Shown here: positions 1 to 5,699 of the stretch, in pieces
Layout: every line of letters begins with the position of its first letter
Numbering within the stretch: the stretch's first letter is position 1
Assembly (NCBI GenBank): GCA_034006575.1
Contig: JAVESN010000058.1
Span: forward strand, 1-10,558
Reading direction: 5' to 3'
Length of the DNA: 10,558 nt
From: Methanimicrococcus sp034006575
GTDB lineage: Archaea; Halobacteriota; Methanosarcinia; Methanosarcinales; Methanosarcinaceae
Notes under the pieces: model-generated
Databases searched by the model: none
The model's input: only the letters and a program-made list of their open reading frames with translations
Told to the model about the DNA's origin: nothing
Position numbers and translations under genes: made by a program

Positions 1-345
1 AGTCCAATGAAACTCAACAAAATTCAATAAAAGTCCAATGAAACTCAACAAAATTCAATAAAAGTCCAATGAAACTCAACAAAATTCAATAAAAGTCCAA
101 TGAAACTCAACAAAATTCAATAAAAGTCCAATGAAACTCAACAAAATTCAATAAAAGTTCAATGTAACTCAACAAAATTCAATAAAAGTCCAATGAAACT
201 CAACAAAATTCAATAAAAGTCCAATGAAACTCAACAAAATTCAATAAAAGTTCAATGTAACTCAATAAAAACTCAATAAAATTCAATAAAAGTCCAATGA
301 AACTCAATAAAAACTTAATAAAAATTCAACGAAATTCAATAACAA
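1..345. repeat. 31-bp tandem repeat array, truncated at window start
   Basis: Eight near-identical 31-bp units start at 1, 32, 63, 94, 125, 156, 187 and 218, with no spacers between them. Two units (156 and 249) carry the same two changes, AGTTCAATGT for AGTCCAATGA. From 249 the pattern becomes longer and degenerate and fades by about 345. Each unit is built of three related 10-11 bp pieces of the form AAnTCAAnnA, so A-tracts recur about once per helical turn. The unit is not a multiple of three and stops occur in every frame I read, so it is not coding. It is not a CRISPR because nothing separates the units. The left end lies outside the window. I do not know its function. Confidence 0.95.
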
Positions 346-506
346 AAAATTGATGTAACATATTCGTAATTTTTAAAAATATGTATATTTGTAAATTTTA
401 AAAACCGGTATATTTCCGGGTGTCATTTTTTTAAAAGGAGAATTGATTCATGTCAATGAATCAAATAAAGATTTGTTTCATGAATCAATACGACTTAAAA
501 TTGAAC
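346..506. other. AT-rich spacer between repeat array and sor 3' end
   Basis: This is AT-rich DNA with two TATA-like strings on the plus strand (about 381-390 and 408-415), a GGAG ribosome-binding-site-like string at 437-440 and an inverted repeat at 443-464. Apart from a possible 34-codon ORF beginning at 450, listed separately, I see no gene here. Confidence 0.6.
443..464. repeat. Perfect 9-bp inverted repeat with a third copy downstream
   Basis: TTGATTCAT (443-451) and ATGAATCAA (456-464) are exact reverse complements around a 4-base loop. ATGAATCAA occurs a third time at 480-488. The element lies just past the 3' end of the superoxide reductase gene on the minus strand, so it could end that transcript, although the following T-run on that strand is short. 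It also overlaps the possible start codon of the small plus-strand ORF at 450. Confidence 0.7.
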
Positions 507-554
507 TCAAAGTTTCAAAGTATTTTTCCAAACACCGTGAAGATTGCAGTATGA
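450..554 (+). CDS. Possible 34-residue small ORF, antisense to sor 3' end
   Basis: An ATG at 450 follows AAAAGGAG (433-440) with a 9-base spacer, a good archaeal ribosome binding site. The frame runs 34 codons to TGA at 552-554. The predicted peptide begins MSMNQIKICF and shows no recognisable domain, signal or membrane span. The start codon sits inside the loop-side arm of the 443-464 inverted repeat, and the last 48 bases overlap the end of sor on the opposite strand. The composition is ordinary for AT-rich DNA, so the ORF may be chance. The only support is the ribosome binding site and TATA-like strings upstream. Confidence 0.22.
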   Translation: MSMNQIKICFMNQYDLKLNSKFQSIFPNTVKIAV

Positions 555-860
555 AAGAGCGCCGAGCATTTTGAATTGATTCAAGTCAACCGTTTTAAAA
601 GTGGCGACAGGCTCCGCGATTCCCGGCGCGAAATCCGCTTGTCCGATAAAAACCACTTGATCGTTTTCTTTTTTAACGCCGTAAAGTTCGATTCGGGAAA
701 TGTGATGCTCTGTGGTATTCGGATGGGCCGTTTCTTCTCCGACCGCTACGATTACGACGTTCTCATGCGTGCCGCCGTGGCCGCTGCCGCGTTTAATCAT
801 CGGGACGTGTTTTTCTTTTCCTTCGGTTTCGGGTGCTTTAAATAAACTTGTAAAATCCAT
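507..860 (-). CDS. sor: Superoxide reductase (class II, neelaredoxin type)
   Basis: This 117-residue protein reduces superoxide to hydrogen peroxide at a mononuclear non-haem Fe(His)4Cys centre without releasing O2, and it is typical of anaerobes. The family ligands are all visible: His18 in E16-K17-H18-V-P, His46 and His52 in TAHPNTTEHH, and Cys105 and His108 in CNLHG. Glu16 and Lys17, which steer superoxide to the iron, are also present. There is no N-terminal Cys4 rubredoxin-like domain, so it is the one-iron class rather than desulfoferrodoxin. A Gly/His-rich loop (residues 25-32) lies between the first and second ligand blocks. The start is supported by AGGAG 8 bases upstream. It diverges from cydAB across a 1.1-kb spacer, which fits a shared role in oxygen defence. 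The physiological electron donor, often rubredoxin, is not in the window. Confidence 0.95.
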   Translation of the reverse strand: MDFTSLFKAPETEGKEKHVPMIKRGSGHGGTHENVVIVAVGEETAHPNTTEHHISRIELYGVKKENDQVVFIGQADFAPGIAEPVATFKTVDLNQFKMLGALSYCNLHGVWKNTLKL

Positions 861-957
861 TTCTTATTCTCCTGTTTTTATTTAAGGGCTTACTCTTATT
901 TCTGTTTTTAAAAAATAAAAGCCGGTTTTTATATTATTCTGAAATTTAATATTTGTC

Positions 958-1490
958 GACCGCAATGTTATAAATTCAAATTCGTTTTTGTTTTTTGTTG
1001 ATTGGGGTGTTTAATTTTAATTCCGTTTCGTTTTATCGGCCGGAATGTTAAAAATAATATTTGTTTTCGTTTTTTTCGGTTGGAGTGTTAAAAATAAAAT
1101 TCGTTTTCGTTTTTTCGGTTGGAGTGTTAAAAATAAAATTCGTTTTCGTTTTTTTCGGTTGGAGTGTTAAAAATAAAATTCGTTTTCGTTTTTTCGGTTG
1201 GAATGTCAAAAAATAAAATTCGTTTTCGTTTTTTCGGTTGGAATGTCAAAAAATAAAATTCGTTTTCGTTTTTTCGGTTGGAATGTCAAAAAATAAAATT
1301 CGTTTTCGTTTTTTCGGTTGGAGTATTTAAATTTTAATTCGTTTTTATCATTTATTGGTTTAAGAGTGTTTAAATCGAGTTCGTTTTCTATAGGCCGGTG
1401 TGGTGTAAATCAATATCCGTTTTCGTTTTTTAGAGGTCGGAATGTTACCATTCAAGGTTCGTTTTTTTTTGATTCGAAGTCGTTTTTATC
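958..1490. repeat. About 40-bp tandem repeat array, homogeneous core and decayed flanks
   Basis: The units carry the landmarks GGAGTGTT or GGAATGTC, an A-rich block, ATTCG, then TTTTCG and a T-run ending in CGGTT. Unit starts in the core are at 1042, 1082, 1121, 1161, 1200, 1240 and 1280, ending at 1319. The alternation of 39 and 40 bp comes mostly from T6/T7 run length. Older-looking copies begin near 962 and 1004, and further degraded copies extend to about 1490. The three units starting at 1200, 1240 and 1280 share one variant (GGAATGTC), while those starting at 1082, 1121 and 1161 share another (GGAGTGTT), so copies have spread locally. There are no spacers, so this is not a CRISPR. Confidence 0.93.
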
Positions 1491-1695
1491 CGCTTTTCTT
1501 TTTTTTATTTATTTGAATTTGTTTTGCGGGAGTCGTATTTGGTTTAAATTTTTTAGAAGAACTTTTTAGTTCTTACTTCGAACACATATCTTAATAGGAA
1601 TCTTTTCTATTTAAAACTTATGTTTATATGATATCTTCATTTTTTTCGTATTGCAGCCGATAAATTACATTTTTTGAACAAATCCTCTTTATAAG

Positions 1696-1714
1696 GGTAA
1701 TGATAATTACTATC
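1696..1714. promoter_or_regulatory. Fur-box-like palindrome upstream of cydAB
   Basis: GGTAATGATAATTACTATC matches the classical bacterial 19-bp Fur box GATAATGATAATCATTATC at 16 of 19 positions by my count and contains the exact inverted repeat GTAAT-GATA-ATTAC. It lies about 277 bases before the cydA start and about 840 bases from the sor start. Fur- and DtxR-type metal regulators occur in methanogens, so iron- or redox-dependent control is conceivable. In DNA this AT-rich a chance match is quite possible, and the distance to cydA is long unless the promoter is the distal one near 1625. Confidence 0.3.
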
Positions 1715-1978
1715 GAGAAGAGCATTTCATATCATATCTATTATATTTGTTACATCGATAATTTTCCGATTTTAAATTCCAAAAATACAATGAAATCTTA
1801 ATTTATATCATTTCACGGGGTTTATAATATCTCGAAAATTGTTTTACAATAACAAGTATAATAAATATAAATATGAGTTAACCCTTCTTCTTTGTTGTAT
1901 ATTTTTCTAAAATATATTATTAATTAATTTGTAATCCTTTTTATTTTTATTTATGATTCTTATTGTATTGTTTAAAAA

Positions 1979-1984
1979 AGGTGG
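1979..1984 (+). promoter_or_regulatory. Ribosome binding site of cydA
   Basis: AGGTGG lies 6 bases before the ATG at 1991 and matches the GGAGGTGA complement of the archaeal 16S rRNA end. It supports the chosen cydA start. Confidence 0.65.
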
Positions 1985-1990
1985 CATTTT

Positions 1991-3328
1991 ATGATCGAAG
2001 ACATTGTTTTACTCAGTCGGCTTCAATTCGCGTTCACTATTTTTTTCCATTTCATATTCGTTCCTTTGACCATCGGTCTGGGCGCGATGGTGGCCGGATT
2101 TGAAGTCAAATATTGGAAAACAAAAGATGAAAAATGGAAAAAATCGGCTCAATATTGGGGCAATCTTTTTAAGATAAATTTCGCGTTCGGCATTGTAACC
2201 GGTTTTGCAATGACCTTTCAATTCGGAACGAATTGGGGGCAATACGCCGAATTCATGGGCGACGTTTTTGCATCCCCGCTGGCTCTTGAAGCTTTAATCG
2301 CCTTCTTCATAGAAGGAACGTTTTTTGGTATTTGGCACTTTACAACCCATAAAAAACCGATGCTCAAAGCGATTTCAATGGTTTTGGTTTCCATCGGAAC
2401 AATGATTTCCGGTGTTTGGATTATTACGGCAAACGGGTTTATGCAAAATCCGGTCGGGTATGAATTGGCCGCCGACGGCAGCAAAATTCTTCTCTCCGAC
2501 TTCGGCTCCGTTTTAACGAACCCTTATCTGTGGTACATGCTGGTTCACACATTGCTTTCCGCTTACTTATTGTCCGCCGTTTTCATGATCGCAATCAGCG
2601 GGTATCATTTGCTTAAAAAATCTAATACCGGCCTATTCCAATCCTCCATGAAGCTCGGTATTTGCGTTATGATTATCTCCGCGCTTCTTTTGCCGGGACT
2701 GGGCATGTTTTACGGACACTACGTCGGCGAAGTCCAGCCGGTCAAAGCCGCCGCGATGGAAGCGGTTTGGGAAGGCGGATCGGGCGTTCCGATGTATTTG
2801 ATTCAAATCCCGTCAGATTCCGCGGAGCGCAATCTCGTTCAAGCCGTCGCTCTTCCCAAAGTCGGCAGTTTCCTCTTAACGGGCAGCTTTGACGGAGAAG
2901 TGACCGGTTTAAACGATATCGACCCGGAAGACAGGCCGCCGGCCGCCCTTACATTTTTCAGTTTCAGAATTATGGTCGTTTTGGGAATTTTATTCCTCTT
3001 GGAAGCTTTTGCCGGTCTTTATTTGCTTAAAAAAGACCCGGCCTTTGAAAACGCCCTCTCTCAAAAATACATGAAACTCATGCTTTACAGTTTGCCGCTT
3101 CCGTATTTCGCAATCGCGTTTGGGTGGGCCGTTGCCGAAGTCGGGCGCCAGCCGTGGATTGTTTACGGGCTTTACCGAACTTCCGAAGCGGTTTCAGGGG
3201 TTCCCGCGATTCAAATTTTATTTTCAATGGGACTTTTGATTCTTTTTTATTTGATCCTTTTCGTCCTGTTCCTGTATTTGATGAAAAACGCAATTGTTAA
3301 AGGGCCTGAGGTGAAAGAACATGCTTGA
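1991..3328 (+). CDS. cydA: Cytochrome bd oxidase subunit I
   Basis: This 445-residue integral membrane protein is the haem-bearing subunit of cytochrome bd, which reduces O2 to water with electrons from a quinol-type carrier. Conserved residues fall at almost the E. coli numbers: His20 (haem b595 ligand), Glu100 and Glu108 (proton path and haem region), His186 and Met328 with Arg326 (haem b558), Lys252 and Glu257 in QPVKAAAMEAVWE (quinol site), and GRQPW at 385-389. The E. coli protein has 522 residues; the shortening lies after residue 260, so this is the short Q-loop type. The hydrophobic pattern fits nine membrane helices. The stop overlaps the cydB start by 8 bases, so the two are co-translated. 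In a methanogen the donor would probably be methanophenazine or another quinone-like lipid, which the sequence cannot show. Confidence 0.97.
   Translation: MIEDIVLLSRLQFAFTIFFHFIFVPLTIGLGAMVAGFEVKYWKTKDEKWKKSAQYWGNLFKINFAFGIVTGFAMTFQFGTNWGQYAEFMGDVFASPLALEALIAFFIEGTFFGIWHFTTHKKPMLKAISMVLVSIGTMISGVWIITANGFMQNPVGYELAADGSKILLSDFGSVLTNPYLWYMLVHTLLSAYLLSAVFMIAISGYHLLKKSNTGLFQSSMKLGICVMIISALLLPGLGMFYGHYVGEVQPVKAAAMEAVWEGGSGVPMYLIQIPSDSAERNLVQAVALPKVGSFLLTGSFDGEVTGLNDIDPEDRPPAALTFFSFRIMVVLGILFLLEAFAGLYLLKKDPAFENALSQKYMKLMLYSLPLPYFAIAFGWAVAEVGRQPWIVYGLYRTSEAVSGVPAIQILFSMGLLILFYLILFVLFLYLMKNAIVKGPEVKEHA
3308..3314 (+). promoter_or_regulatory. Ribosome binding site of cydB, inside cydA
   Basis: GAGGTGA lies within the last codons of cydA, 6 bases before the cydB ATG at 3321. 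It is the strongest match to the anti-Shine-Dalgarno in this operon and explains translation from the 8-base overlap. Confidence 0.75.
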
Positions 3329-4343
3329 TTATGAATTTTTGATCAATATTTGGTTTGTCCTTTGGGGTGTCATTTGGACAATCTATCTCGTCGTTGACTC
3401 TTTTGCGCTCGGCGCGGGAATGCTGGCCGCCTTTATCCCGAAAAATATGGGACAAACCCTTCAGCTCGCCAAATCCGTCGGTCCGTTTTGGGGCGGAAAT
3501 CAGGTTTGGCTGATTTTAGCGGCCGGCGGCACATTCGCGGCTTTTCCGGTCATCTTTTCAAAGATGTTCACGTGGCTTTACATTCCGATGATGCTTCTGT
3601 TGCTCGCGATTATCTTAAGAGGAATTTGCCTGGAATTGATTTATCACGACGAGAATGAAAAACTTCAAAACGCTTTTCGTTACGGATGGTCTGTCGGCAG
3701 TTTTTTGATTGCGATTGTTTTGGGCGTCGCTTTTACCAACTTCTTTAGAGGGTTGTTCATCGGCGCCGACTATGCGTATGAAGGAACGCTTCTCGGGCTT
3801 TTTAACGTCCACGCTCTTCTCGGCGCGTTGCTGTTCGTTCTTTTCTTCCTGACATCCGGCGCGCTTTGGGGGGCGCATAAAACGACAGGGGCGGTTTCCA
3901 AAAATTGCGGCGACTTTGCCAAAAAATCTTCCGTCGCCGTCGCGGTTGTCGCTTTGATTTACATTCTCTCGCTCTTTAATACGGACGGGTTTGCCATCAA
4001 TTACAACGCGTATCCGATTTTGTATATCGTTCCAACGATTGCGGTCGTTTTCGCTTTGGCGTGCATCGCGCTCTCGATTAAAAAGTCTGGTCGACCGTTT
4101 TTCGCGTTTTTGGCAAATCTCGGCACACTCTTCTTTGGAGCGGCGACCGGAGTTGTTTCACTCTATCCGTACATTTTAAAATCAACCTTAAACCCGGAAT
4201 TCGGCGTCAGTATTTTTGCCGCCGCTTCCAGTCAGCTGACATTGACGTTAATGTTTTACGCGGCTTTGATTTTCGTTCCGATCGTTTTGATTTACCAACT
4301 CTGGTCATACACGATATTTAAAAACAAAATAGAAGAAGCTTGA
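3321..4343 (+). CDS. cydB: Cytochrome bd oxidase subunit II
   Basis: This 340-residue membrane protein is the partner subunit of CydA. It begins MLDYEFLINIWFVLWGV, close to the E. coli MIDYEVLRFIW pattern. It keeps the family blocks VVDSFALGAGML (about 24-35) and GPFWGGNQVWLILAAGGTFAAFP (about 52-74). Several long hydrophobic segments follow, ending in a short basic and acidic tail (KNKIEEA). The length is slightly below E. coli CydB (379 residues). It overlaps cydA by 8 bases and has its own strong ribosome binding site. No cydX-like small subunit and no cydCD assembly transporter follow in this window. Two plus-strand hairpins downstream probably end the operon. Confidence 0.96.
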   Translation: MLDYEFLINIWFVLWGVIWTIYLVVDSFALGAGMLAAFIPKNMGQTLQLAKSVGPFWGGNQVWLILAAGGTFAAFPVIFSKMFTWLYIPMMLLLLAIILRGICLELIYHDENEKLQNAFRYGWSVGSFLIAIVLGVAFTNFFRGLFIGADYAYEGTLLGLFNVHALLGALLFVLFFLTSGALWGAHKTTGAVSKNCGDFAKKSSVAVAVVALIYILSLFNTDGFAINYNAYPILYIVPTIAVVFALACIALSIKKSGRPFFAFLANLGTLFFGAATGVVSLYPYILKSTLNPEFGVSIFAAASSQLTLTLMFYAALIFVPIVLIYQLWSYTIFKNKIEEA

Positions 4344-4456
4344 AAAAAATTGAAAAAAAGTTGAATTAAAAGAAAAAGAAGTGAATAACGAAAGAGAATA
4401 AAAAAGAAAATGAAAACAGTGAAAGGAAAAACAAAAAATTGAAAAAACAATAAAAA

Positions 4457-4480
4457 GCGGACATCGAAATTCTTGTCCGC
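4457..4480. terminator. Bidirectional hairpin terminator between cydB and ABM gene
   Basis: GCGGACA (4457-4463) and TGTCCGC (4474-4480) form a perfect 7-bp GC-rich stem with a 10-base loop in otherwise AT-rich DNA. A T-rich run follows on the plus strand, and the preceding A-run gives T5 on the minus strand, so it could end both convergent transcripts. Confidence 0.7.
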
Positions 4481-4535
4481 CTTCTTTTACTTTTATTTTC
4501 GTTTTTTGCTACTCAGTGTTTATGATTTAATATTT

Positions 4536-4560
4536 GTATTGTTTTGACAATACCGTTTTT
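4536..4560 (+). terminator. Second hairpin with T6 tail downstream of cydB
   Basis: GTATTG (4536-4541) and CAATAC (4548-4553) pair perfectly around a 6-base loop, followed after CG by TTTTTT on the plus strand. This resembles a back-up terminator for cydAB. Confidence 0.5.
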
Positions 4561-4564
4561 TGGG

Positions 4565-4601
4565 TTTGTTATTCCGCGCATTTTAATAAGGAAATAACAA
4601 A
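4565..4601. repeat. Inverted repeat just past the ABM gene stop
   Basis: TTTGTTATT (4565-4573) pairs exactly with AATAACAAA (4593-4601). Two further C-G pairs (4574-4575 with 4590-4591) are added across a one-base bulge. It lies 11 bases beyond the stop of the minus-strand gene and could protect or end its mRNA, although no T-run follows on that strand. Confidence 0.5.
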
Positions 4602-4612
4602 TCATTTCTTTA

Positions 4613-4900
4613 TCAGTCTGCGACAGGATAAGTCTTAATTTCAAGCGGTGCGGCCATTAAATCTCCCGCATCTTCTCCGAATTTGATAAAGTGGGGCTCT
4701 TTTGTATGTTTTTCCAACATCTCGGGACTTTCCCACTGTTCGACCATCATAAATGAGTTTTTCTCTTCCGTATTTTTGAAAAGCGCGTATGAAATACAGC
4801 CCTCGTCTTTTCGACTGGCGGTCAGCAACGGTTGAACTTTTTCTAAAAATTCATTTTCCGTATCGGGTTTTATTTTTATGATCGCATGGACAATAAGCAT
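4613..4900 (-). CDS. ABM-fold (YgiN-like) putative monooxygenase
   Basis: This 95-residue protein has the antibiotic biosynthesis monooxygenase fold, a small ferredoxin-like barrel that usually forms dimers. Visible family marks are a first strand MLIVHAIIKIKP, the turn block SRKDEGCISYALF (29-41), the strand end FMMVEQWES with Glu54 and Trp56, and the helix with His65 and His70 (EKHTKEPHF). Family members include cofactor-free quinol monooxygenases and IsdG-type haem-degrading enzymes, and sequence alone does not decide which this is. GGTGA 4 bases before the ATG and a TATA box 24 bases before the inferred transcript start support the start. It is convergent to cydAB, so its location beside a respiratory oxidase suggests, but does not prove, a redox or quinone role. 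Confidence 0.88.
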   Translation of the reverse strand: MLIVHAIIKIKPDTENEFLEKVQPLLTASRKDEGCISYALFKNTEEKNSFMMVEQWESPEMLEKHTKEPHFIKFGEDAGDLMAAPLEIKTYPVAD

Positions 4901-4932
4901 AAGTTCACCAATTTATGTCTAAAATCTTTGAG

Positions 4933-4940
4933 TTTATAAA
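4933..4940 (-). promoter_or_regulatory. TATA box of the ABM gene
   Basis: TTTATAAA (palindromic, so it reads the same on the minus strand) is centred about 25 bases before a predicted transcript start near 4911. That leaves an 11-base leader containing the GGTGA at 4905-4909. The spacing is what archaeal TBP/TFB promoters show. Confidence 0.5.
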
Positions 4941-5057
4941 GCTTGTCGTATTTTTCATATATATATGATACATTTAAATGACACGTTTGAAAAAAAAACA
5001 ATCCGTGAAAAAACGTAAAAAATAAATGCGGCAAATCGAAAAACAAAAAAGTAAAAA

Positions 5058-5173
5058 ACGGATTTCAATAAGAGTTAAAAATGAAGATTAAAAACAACGA
5101 GAATAAAAAAACGGATTTCAATAAGAGTTAAAAATAAAGATTAAAAACAACGAGAATAAAAAAACGGATTGAA
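5058..5173. repeat. 53-bp direct duplication plus partial third copy
   Basis: Copies at 5058-5110 and 5111-5163 differ at a single base (G5083 against A5136). A third copy starts at 5164 (ACGGATT) and stops matching after about 8 bases. The near identity implies a recent duplication. It is non-coding. Confidence 0.92.
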
Positions 5174-5178
5174 GAAAA

Positions 5179-5323
5179 ATAAAAGTAAAAATAAAAGTAA
5201 AAATAAAAGTAAAAATTTCAAATAGAAACATCGCAAAACCAAATCGAAAATAAAAAGCAACTGATTGAAAAGTCAAATAAAAGAATAACAAAAGCAAAAA
5301 TAAAAGTAAAAACAAAAGTAAAA
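5179..5323. repeat. 12-bp ATAAAAGTAAAA repeats in two clusters
   Basis: ATAAAAGTAAAA is repeated three times head to tail at 5179-5214 and again at 5300-5311, followed by a one-base variant at 5312-5323. This is low-complexity DNA downstream of the minus-strand small membrane protein gene. Confidence 0.75.
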
Positions 5324-5338
5324 ACAAATAAAAATTTT

Positions 5339-5560
5339 TTATTCTTCCTCCTCTTCAAAAACGGCATCTTTTGCGTTCATTCGGGCATTTTCATTTTGAA
5401 TCTGTTGTTTTTCATATTCTTCTTTCGCCTCTTTGTATGTGACGTATTCGTTTCGTTTTTTTATGAGTTTATAGACATTTCGAACCATAATCAACAAAAA
5501 AATTATGATGAGCAATATCAAAATGCTGTCAACGATTGATAAGTTTTCAAAAAATACCAT
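5339..5560 (-). CDS. Small single-span membrane protein, function unknown
   Basis: I do not recognise this 73-residue protein. It starts MVFFENLSIVDS, has one strongly hydrophobic helix (about residues 10-27, ILILLIIIFLLIMV), then a basic stretch RNVYKLIKKRN. A charged helical tail follows, rich in Glu, Lys and Gln (possible short coiled coil, about 37-60) and ending FEEEEE. The basic residues after the span suggest a cytoplasmic C-terminus. The frame opens upstream at 5581, but I chose the ATG at 5560 because a perfect GGAGG precedes it by 6 bases and the TATA box at 5596-5605 would place the transcript start near 5576, inside the longer reading. It stands alone, divergent from the tRNA-Trp gene. 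Confidence 0.72.
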   Translation of the reverse strand: MVFFENLSIVDSILILLIIIFLLIMVRNVYKLIKKRNEYVTYKEAKEEYEKQQIQNENARMNAKDAVFEEEEE

Positions 5561-5566
5561 ATTATC

Positions 5567-5571
5567 CCTCC
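5567..5571 (-). promoter_or_regulatory. Ribosome binding site deciding the small membrane protein start
   Basis: CCTCC on the plus strand reads GGAGG on the minus strand, 6 bases before the ATG at 5560. The upstream ATG at 5581 has no such site. Confidence 0.75.
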
Positions 5572-5595
5572 GTCTTAACATTTATGACCGTTAAA

Positions 5596-5605
5596 GATAT
5601 ATTTA
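5596..5605 (-). promoter_or_regulatory. TATA box of the small membrane protein gene
   Basis: On the minus strand this reads TAAATATATC, within A/T-rich flanks. A start 24-25 bases downstream falls near 5576, giving a leader of about 16 bases that just contains the GGAGG. Confidence 0.45.
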
Positions 5606-5699
5606 ATTATCCTCTTTTAGCAGTGTAAATTCGAAACCTTTATCAATTTTGAATTGCCTATAAGGTTTTCTGTCTTTACATTATTTTATAAACAGTCAA

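Larger units (their letters stand above)
861..1990. other. 1.1-kb gene-free spacer between divergent sor and cydA
   Basis: No convincing gene is present. The plus-strand frame at 1318-1569 starts at TTG, is Phe-rich and grows out of the repeat array, so I do not call it. The left half holds the 40-bp tandem array. The right half (about 1570-1990) is very AT-rich and must contain the cydA promoter. TATA-like strings occur at 1623-1630 (TTTATATG), around 1860-1875 and at about 1910-1919 (AAATATATTA), and I cannot tell which one is used. A Fur-box-like palindrome lies at 1696-1714. Confidence 0.75.
4344..4612. other. Convergent spacer after cydB: A-rich tract and three hairpins
   Basis: The spacer begins with about 110 bases that are almost all A and G on the plus strand (4344-4456). 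Three inverted repeats follow, at 4457-4480, 4536-4553 and 4565-4601. It separates the convergent cydAB (+) and ABM gene (-). I see no ORF of note. Confidence 0.7.
4901..5338. other. A-rich spacer with direct repeats, no gene
   Basis: The left edge holds the ABM promoter. The rest is A-rich on the plus strand, with a 53-bp duplication (5058-5163) and short 12-bp units further right. The minus-strand frame at 5118-5327 is almost only Phe, Leu and Ile and merely mirrors the A-rich repeats. The T-rich minus strand beyond 5339 would serve as an archaeal oligo-T terminator for the small membrane protein gene. Confidence 0.75.

Noticed and set aside
1..345. CRISPR array
   Set aside because: The 31-bp units follow each other directly with no unique spacers, have no palindromic ends and no cas genes nearby.
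576..845. 89-residue plus-strand ORF opposite sor
   Set aside because: It is the antisense shadow of a superoxide reductase whose metal ligands are all conserved.
1318..1569. 83-residue plus-strand ORF
   Set aside because: It starts at TTG within the 40-bp array, is dominated by Phe and Ser from T-rich codons and has no ribosome binding site.
5118..5327. 69-residue minus-strand hydrophobic ORF
   Set aside because: It is almost wholly Phe/Leu/Ile from the A-rich repeats read on the other strand; the composition is an artefact of low-complexity DNA.
5561..5581. Longer start (MLRRRDN) for the small membrane protein
   Set aside because: The added codons contain the GGAGG that serves the ATG at 5560 and would lie upstream of the transcript start predicted from the TATA box.
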